A stretch of 64,000 nt of DNA. It comes from Corythoichthys intestinalis. Lineage: Eukaryota > Chordata > Actinopteri > Syngnathiformes > Syngnathidae. The translations under genes were made by a program, and so were the position numbers. The DNA lies in the NCBI RefSeq assembly GCF_030265065.1, contig NC_080416.1:69501-133500 (forward strand), written 5' to 3'. Below the pieces are notes generated by a model that was not told the DNA's origin, did not search any database, and saw only the letters and a list, made by a program, of their open reading frames with translations. Shown here one piece after another: positions 54,670 to 64,000 of the stretch (position 1 is the stretch's first letter; each line of letters begins with the position of its first letter).

Positions 54670-56427
54670 GCGGGTCAGAGGTGGGCGTCGCCCGCGGGCC
54701 CGCTGACGCACGCTTTCGGCCGACGAGCGTAATTAGCGGCTTGATTGCCGCTCCGGCCTCATTAGCGCGCTCGCCGGCACCGAAACGTCTCCAAGACACC
54801 GGCGACGAGGTTTTGTCCTTTGCCGACCTTGGCGCCGAAGGCCGCTCCTGCTCGACGAGGCCGCGTCGCGGAAAGCGCCTCCTTTTAGAGCCTGGAGATT
54901 TTCCGCTACGAGAAAACGCGCGTCCGTCCGTAGAACCAGTCGTCCGATCGTGCTTCCGAAGCCATTTTGTCACTCGTAGACGACGTCCGATCTCTTCAGC
55001 GCGGCGAACGTACGTTTCCTTTGTTGAGCGCCGGCCCTTTGGCTTTCGTGGGATCGGACGTCCGGTTCGGTCGACGCGCTCCGGCGCCTCGTCATTGTCC
55101 GGCGGAGATCACGGCGATCGTCGAAGCCCGCGAAGAAATAAAGCTTCGCTAACGCTCATGCCCGCACTGTAGAAAATGCACAGTGTCCCCTTTTGATAGC
55201 AAAAACCGTGGCCCGACGAGGACGCGGGCGGAGCCGCGCCACACTCGTCCGTCCCGTACCTTTATTGACTCGGAGCGCGCGTAGACATCGTGTACAGAAA
55301 CGTGGCCGTCGTCTCGTCTCTGCTATACCTGTTGTTTTCGGTTCCGGGAGACGCCAAGGCATTCCTGTACCGAGAGGTGAACGGCGGAGAGCGAAATCCT
55401 TCGGTTGTCGCGATCCCGTCCCCCTTGCGTGGCATCAAAGCCCTCTGTCTACGGGGGTTAGGGTTAGGGGACAGGGGTTAGGAAGGGCTTTCCATGGGAG
55501 TGAGGCTAATCACTTAGGCTTTTAAGGCGTCGCCTGGCCGAGGACTTGCGGATCAAATACAGTGGATTCCAAATGTTTCAAGCCACATCATTTTTATTTA
55601 ATCAAATGTTCGGTACATAATCTTGATGACGCGAACTTGACCTTTGACATTGAGGCACAGTCCTTGTACTCGCCCTATGATCAGAACAACTTCATATTTC
55701 ATTCAATAGATGTAAAGAACAACCAAACGGCTCAAAATCAAATCTGCTCACCGTCACCTTGAAAAGTCCACATGATTGAAATCATCGTCAAGTGAGCCAA
55801 ACAAAGCGCAGCGGCTTTGAATTTAGCACCGACGGCAGCGGCGTCGCAGCTTCAAAACTAAATATTTGGCCGAGCGACTGTTCCGAAAGATGCGACGAGA
55901 GGGCGAGCCGGCGGGATTTGCAAAAAAGGTGACGGTTCCGCAGCCTCGGGTGCCCATCTCGAGCTCAAAAGTACGCGGCCGTTCGCTCCGCATAGCCCAC
56001 GAAACGGGGTCGCGACAGGGATTCCTTTCGGACGTCGCCGGTCCACCCCATTGCTCGGGCCTCGAGCACGCGCGAGGCCGCCAAAGGCCAACATAGGTCA
56101 CACGTCCGTCGTTACGGACTACCATTTTGACGTACGTGCTAAAACATCAAAATAGAATATTGATGAGGTTTGGCCGCCATCGACGACGGGGAGCCCGAAT
56201 CAACGCGACGCCCGTCGGCCTGTGCTCCAGCTTAAATTATTCCAGGACAAAACCGGGTAGTACCCAGACTGAATTTCGAACGCAAGGATACCTTTCTTCT
56301 CAGACAAACATCCAAAAATCTAAACGAAAACCAAAAACAAAACAATATTTACACATCACTATATACAAATATTAAATTAAAAAAAAAAAAAAACTGCGCC
56401 ATCACGGGCAGGCGGGCCGCCCGTCCT
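54670..56427. other. Intergenic stretch between qrfp and atf6b
   Basis: GC-rich to about 55540, then mixed. There is a short TTAGGG-like run near 55457-55475 and an A run at 56378-56391. Nothing else is recognised. Confidence 0.5.
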
Positions 56428-60002
<3,575 letters not shown>

Positions 60003-60385
60003 GGTGCAACCTATTCGTCGCGATCGACGTTCATCTCAGGCGCTCCCACGAGTTTGACGTCTCCTGACGGACGGACGGACGCACGGGAGGGAGGGAGGGA
60101 GGGAGGGGCGCTTCCTATTCCACGCACAGGAGAGAGGCTCGTTCGCCCGTCCGCGCTAGCTGCTTAGCTAGCCTGTTAGCAACGAGGAGGAAATGGACTC
60201 CGGGAGAAGCTCCGCCCGCCCGCCCGCTGGCGGCGGCGGCGATTGGCCAAAGGCGGACGATTGACGTGCCGTGCCGCCCCTAGCGCCGCGGCCGTTTGAC
60301 CGAGAGAGGGTGACGTTTCGGCAACGTGCCCGTTCGGGCAATTGAAAACAAAATCGAGAGTGAGGCTAACGCGTCGCCCGGCTGG

Positions 60386-60814
60386 TGTTCTGTCAAAATT
60401 TGCTCCCTTATAAAATTTTTCTCCCAAAGCTTTTGTGGCGCTGAAAACCCCCTCTTTTACATTCAGTTGGACTCTCAATGTTATCCAAAGTGCTAACTAA
60501 ACTAGATACATCATAAACATACATGCGCAACACGAAAATGGCTTAAATTAATACTTAACGACGCGGCAAAGTTATTAACAGTGAGAGCGCGGAGTGCAGT
60601 TACTGTGTGCAGCTAACATGGTAGGATGTGTCTGAGAACTTTTGTACATGTCTTTACATGATGAAAATTAAGTAAATATTCCTTTCTTCATGAAAGTTTG
60701 TAGTGTTTACTTTGGAATCGCCGCATTCCCGGCCATTTTTAATGTTACGCGCATGCGCAAAACCCGCAAGGTAGAAATTTTTGATGGGTTGCAAATTTTG
60801 TCAGAACACCTGGA
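60386..60814. repeat. Miniature element family A, best-preserved copy
   Basis: Begins GGTGTTCTGTCAAAATTTGC and ends GCAAATTTTGTCAGAACACC, perfect inverted repeats of 20 bp. It matches 1-198 plus 1205-1343 and the reverse of 43500-43818. It shows the undisrupted site where hAT copy 1 entered the left-edge copy. Confidence 0.85.
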
Positions 60815-61035
60815 TGCCGAATGGACAAAAAACGTCAGCGTCGACGTTTCTTAACTCGTTTTCGGGAGCAACCTTCGGTCTCGTCGCGTCTGGCGCCCTC
60901 CGGCGACTCGAGGACGTACTGCACGCAGTCAGCAGCAGCAATTTTCAAACGACTCGTTGACGAAATCGACGTTGTTCTCTGCAACTAAAAAAAGCCGCCT
61001 CTGGAGGGATGGCGATAGTAGCTTTGCTGAGATGG

Positions 61036-61140
61036 TTACTTTATCGGGTCACTTCCTGTTGATTTGGCGACATTTCAGGGTCCCCTTCCTGTTGCTGTGG
61101 GTTCACTTTCTGTTGATTTCAGGGTCACTTCCTGTGGCTT
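61036..61140. repeat. ACTTCCTGT-type short dispersed units
   Basis: Three units in a row: GGTCACTTCCTGTTGATTTG, CCCTTCCTGTTGCTG and CACTTTCTGTTGATTTC, then GGTCACTTCCTGTGG. Spacing is about 30-37 bp. Confidence 0.6.
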
Positions 61141-61454
61141 TTCCGGTCGATGGAATTGGCCAAAAGACCATTGAATTAAACGGAGGAGACATTTTTTCAT
61201 TGGAAACGAATGAGAAAAAGTGTACCTTCTGCCACAGGAACAATAGCCTGATTTGGATGTGTCTTGATCCTGTAAAATGATGTGATTTGGACAAAAGCTA
61301 TAGGACACGTAGCATTTTTTCACTTTTTCTTTAAAATTACATAGAAAAAAAGCCACATTTTCGGGCGGTCATTTTTGGGACGTCAAACAAAAAGACCTTG
61401 CGTCGCATGACAATTTTGATCGTTTTGGTGTACAAATGGTGTCGATGACTCCAA

Positions 61455-62122
61455 GGCTAGGTTCGTACTGCAGGTCTTACGGCACGAATCCAATTTTTTC
61501 ATGTTCTTCCGATTCGAGTGAGGCATTAACTTGAAGTGGACCGTTTCAAATCCGATCTGGGCCACAAGAATGTCTCCCAAATCGGAATTCATGATGTCTC
61601 AAAGAACGAGAGAGACGGGGCGCTACGGAAGCTGTGCGTTAGCGCCTAGCTTGCCTCGAACACGGCTTTTGGGGAAGGGTCGGGCTTGACGAGTCATAAA
61701 AATGGGCCTCAGAATGCTGGGTTTTCTCTCTGCTCTATATGAGCAATATTTCTAGATTGCTTACACGGCAGACAGTCGGGGCAACTGCCCGTATGTGTGT
61801 GTGACATGCACAGACAGCGCGTGCGTGCAATCGATCCAAATGAACTTTAAACCCTAAGCCTAAACGGGGATTATTTATATCTGTTATTTGTGTCCTCTTT
61901 TTGGAAATCAAACTACGATTTCCCTGGAATGACAGACGGCACGTGTGGTCATTTGTTTTGATGCTTCTGCGCACACGGGTCTTCTTGCTCAGCGCGTGTC
62001 GGACTGCGAATGAGTGCGCATGCGTCATACTTGAACGGTCTCAATGGACAAAGGCAGTCTGAACGGGCATGCCAAAAATCAGATATGACGAAAAATTGGA
62101 TTTGTGCATTAAGACCTAGCCT
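61455..62122. repeat. Miniature hAT-like element (about 670 bp)
   Basis: Begins GGCTAGGTTCGTACTGCAGG, then GCACGAATCCAATTTTT; the right end reads AAAAATTGGATTTGTGC then AAGACCTAGCC. The two are imperfect inverted repeats. No target duplication is clear and no transposase is inside. Confidence 0.65.
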
Positions 62123-62304
62123 AACTATGGGTTAGGGTCTGGCAAGAAAAAAGCTTTTGCGCAAAGGTAGCATGAATGAAGCCACTAGACATCAGAGTTT
62201 GTCATTTTGACAGCAATGAAACAACAACAATCAGGTGGACGCCAAAGGTACGCGTTCAGTTTCAGGACAAAGGTCCCTTTTGTCATCCGTGACTTTGGGG
62301 GCTC

Positions 62305-63556
62305 TCAAACAAGCGCGCTCGTCGCTCGGCCGCCGTCTGAGGTCAGGCAAGCGCGGGCGTGCGCCTTGGCGTGCGCTTCCAGCGAGCGCTTCTCCCGGTA
62401 GCGCTTGTGGCAGAGGCGGCAGGCGTGCGGCTTTTCGCCCGAGTGCGTCAGCGCGTGGCGCTTGAGGTCCGCCTTCTGCACGAAGCGCTTGGGGCAGTCG
62501 GGGCAGGCGAAGGCCCGCTCCTGCCGGTGGAATCGCTCGTGCGTCTCCAGCGAGATCTTCTGGCGGAAGCTCTTTCCGCACAGGCTGCAGACGAAGGCCT
62601 TCTCGCCCGAGTGGATCTTGGCGTGCGCCGACAGGTTGCCCGCCTGCCGGAAGCTTTTGCCGCAGGCCGGGCAGGCGTAGGGCTTCTCGCCCGTGTGGAT
62701 CCTCTGGTGGACGCGCAGGTGTTGGGCGGTGGCGAAGGTCTTGCCGCAGGCCTCGCAGCCGTGGGTGCGCGGCCCGCCGCCCGCGTGTCGTTTCAGGTGC
62801 CGCTTTAGGACCGCCCTCTCGGCAAAGGTCTTGCCGCAGAACTCGCAAATGAAGGGCCGCTCGCCTGTGTGCAGCCTGGCGTGGCGGTTCAGGGCCCTCT
62901 TGCCGGGAAAGGCCTTGCCGCACGCTTGGCACGACGACAGCGGCGGCGCCGCCTCGCACGGGAAGGTGCCGTCGTCCCGGATGGGAACGCTAAATTGGGC
63001 GCCGTCGTCCCGGACGGGAACGCTAAATTGGACGCCGTCCCCGAGGTCAGAGCCGGGACGCTCGTCGTTCGGGCGGTCGCCGGGCCCGCATCTTCTGCTG
63101 TCGTCCGCGCCGCCGCTCCGAGGGTTCTAAAGGCACAAAGTCTCGTGTCATTTCGAGCGAGTCTCTGCTTCTTCTGACAAAAATTCAGACCGATTTTTGC
63201 TTTATACAACTAGAAAATGCAATATGTAGATTAAAAAATCATGCATTCTTAGTTGAACCATTTTTGACCGATGTGGAGGCAAAGAGCAGAGCGCGCCACC
63301 TGCGCACGGGGGCGGCGCCGCGCCGTTACGTTTCCCTTTTGATCGAAGAAGCGTTTCCCGCACGCCGGGCACGAGATGGGCCCGCGGCGCGCATCCCTGG
63401 CCCCGCCGGAGGGAAACCCCTCACCGCAGACCCGGCAGGTCCTTCGCTGGGAGCCCGGCGGACGGCCCCGGGCGGGCTCCGCCTCCCGGGCGCGTCCGGC
63501 CACGCGCCGGAGGAGGGAGAAGGACTTCACCTCGCCCGCTTCCCCCGGCTCGGCCT
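62305..63556 (-). CDS. C2H2 zinc-finger protein, 5' end missing
   Basis: Two exons are visible: 63330-63556 and 62305-63126. The larger encodes seven C2H2 fingers in a row (CQACGKAF, CEFCGKTF, CEACGKTF, CPACGKSF, CSLCGKSF, CPDCPKRF, CRLCHKRY), joined by linkers of TGEKPY, SGEKAF or altered type, and ends SDGGRATSALV. Such proteins bind DNA in the nucleus, mostly as transcription regulators. The upstream exon has two CxxC pairs (CRVCGEGF, CPACGKRF) without the histidine pairs. Before finger 1 there is a duplicated segment (QFSVPVRDDG, QFSVPIRDDG). Upstream exons with the start codon lie beyond 63556 or outside the window. I cannot name the family member. Confidence 0.85.
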
Positions 63557-64000
63557 CTGAAAGGGAGGAGACCTACCGTTTGTTACCTTTGCACTCTTGT
63601 CACTGTCAAAATGCCATTTTCATCATCAGCATCAAAAAATGAATCCTGCTTTTAATTACGGGTGATGATCCAATAGCGTGGCTCTTGAAAATGACAGTCT
63701 TTGAATCACGGTAGTGTAGTGCTGCTACTCAAAGTCCAGTATCACGTTTTTACACGATAATGATTTAGGTTTTTAGATGGTAGTTGATATCAGATGTAAA
63801 CACGTGATATTTGCCTTTTTTTCCCCTGAGTGGGAGCAATACGCTTCTGTAGTGAATCACCGGTTGACGTCCAAACCGTTTGAATTTCAACTAGATTGTT
63901 CATCTCTGGCAGGTTAATTGCTGATGCTTTGACACTGATCGAAAGAAATACTGTAAGTTGCATTGAAGTTGGCTCTTTTTATTCTTGTGCTGTCAACTGA
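63557..64000. other. Intron or upstream sequence of the zinc-finger gene
   Basis: AT-rich, no exon or repeat recognised. Confidence 0.5.

Noticed and set aside
55457-55475. Interstitial telomere-like TTAGGG repeats
   Set aside because: Only about two units; too short to mark a chromosome fusion.
55290-55481. Plus-strand frame starting with a signal-peptide-like MYRNVAVVSSLLYLLFSV
   Set aside because: The remainder has no protein-like character, no splice or poly(A) support was found, and it runs into a TTAGGG-like simple stretch.

Overview
This is nuclear DNA from a vertebrate, almost certainly a teleost fish. The genes are split into many short exons by short GT-AG introns, gene spacing is tight, GC-rich gene blocks alternate with AT-rich intergenic stretches, and the repeats are of fish type (Tc1-like, many hAT-like miniature elements, an APE-type LINE with a GGAT-repeat tail). 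The species cannot be fixed from the sequence.

Nine protein-coding genes are recognised from exon-by-exon translation. In order: ntaq1 (minus, 3106-7350, N-terminal glutamine amidohydrolase), bop1 (minus, 11864-15878, ribosome biogenesis), cct3 (minus, 17419-21060, chaperonin gamma subunit), a PDIA3/ERp57-like disulfide isomerase (minus, 23524-26965), a compact gon4l (plus, 29094-33155), ints3 (minus, 38828-52573, Integrator subunit), qrfp (minus, 53789-54184 plus a non-coding first exon and TATA box near 54.6 kb), atf6b (minus, 56428-60002, ER-membrane bZIP stress sensor) and a C2H2 zinc-finger gene (minus, 62305 to at least 63556, 5' end outside the window). Only gon4l is on the plus strand; it converges on ints3.

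The spaces between genes, and three introns in particular, are filled with mobile elements. 0-2.6 kb: two nested miniature elements, a CpG-rich block and a LINE tail. ntaq1 intron 1 (3.9-7.3 kb): an imperfect palindromic array of about 150-bp units plus inserted elements. 7.9-11.3 kb: a THAP/YqaJ-type DNA transposon remnant and a LINE with a 44-bp target duplication. 21-23.4 kb and 27.4-29 kb: miniature elements. 33.2-38.3 kb: a decayed Tc1 element, a GC-rich unclassified block and another THAP-type remnant. 39.1-46.4 kb: the last intron of ints3, a nest of at least five insertions including a nearly intact Tc1 transposon.

Some genes share a theme. The PDIA3-like enzyme and atf6b both belong to ER protein folding and the unfolded-protein response, and the PDIA3-like gene has an ATF6/UPRE-type TGACGTGA site upstream. 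cct3 is cytosolic folding; bop1, ints3 and gon4l are nuclear. Several neighbours (cct3, gon4l, ints3, qrfp, atf6b) have human counterparts on 1q21-22, 9q34 and 6p21, chromosomes that carry the MHC paralogon; ntaq1 and bop1 have counterparts on 8q24.

The most interesting points are the CPRC second active site of the PDIA3-like protein, the shortened GON4L, the nested ints3 intron, the scattered THAP/YqaJ/SAP remnants, the palindromic array in ntaq1, and a dispersed ACTTCCTGT-bearing short repeat. No bacterial-type system or CRISPR array is present.
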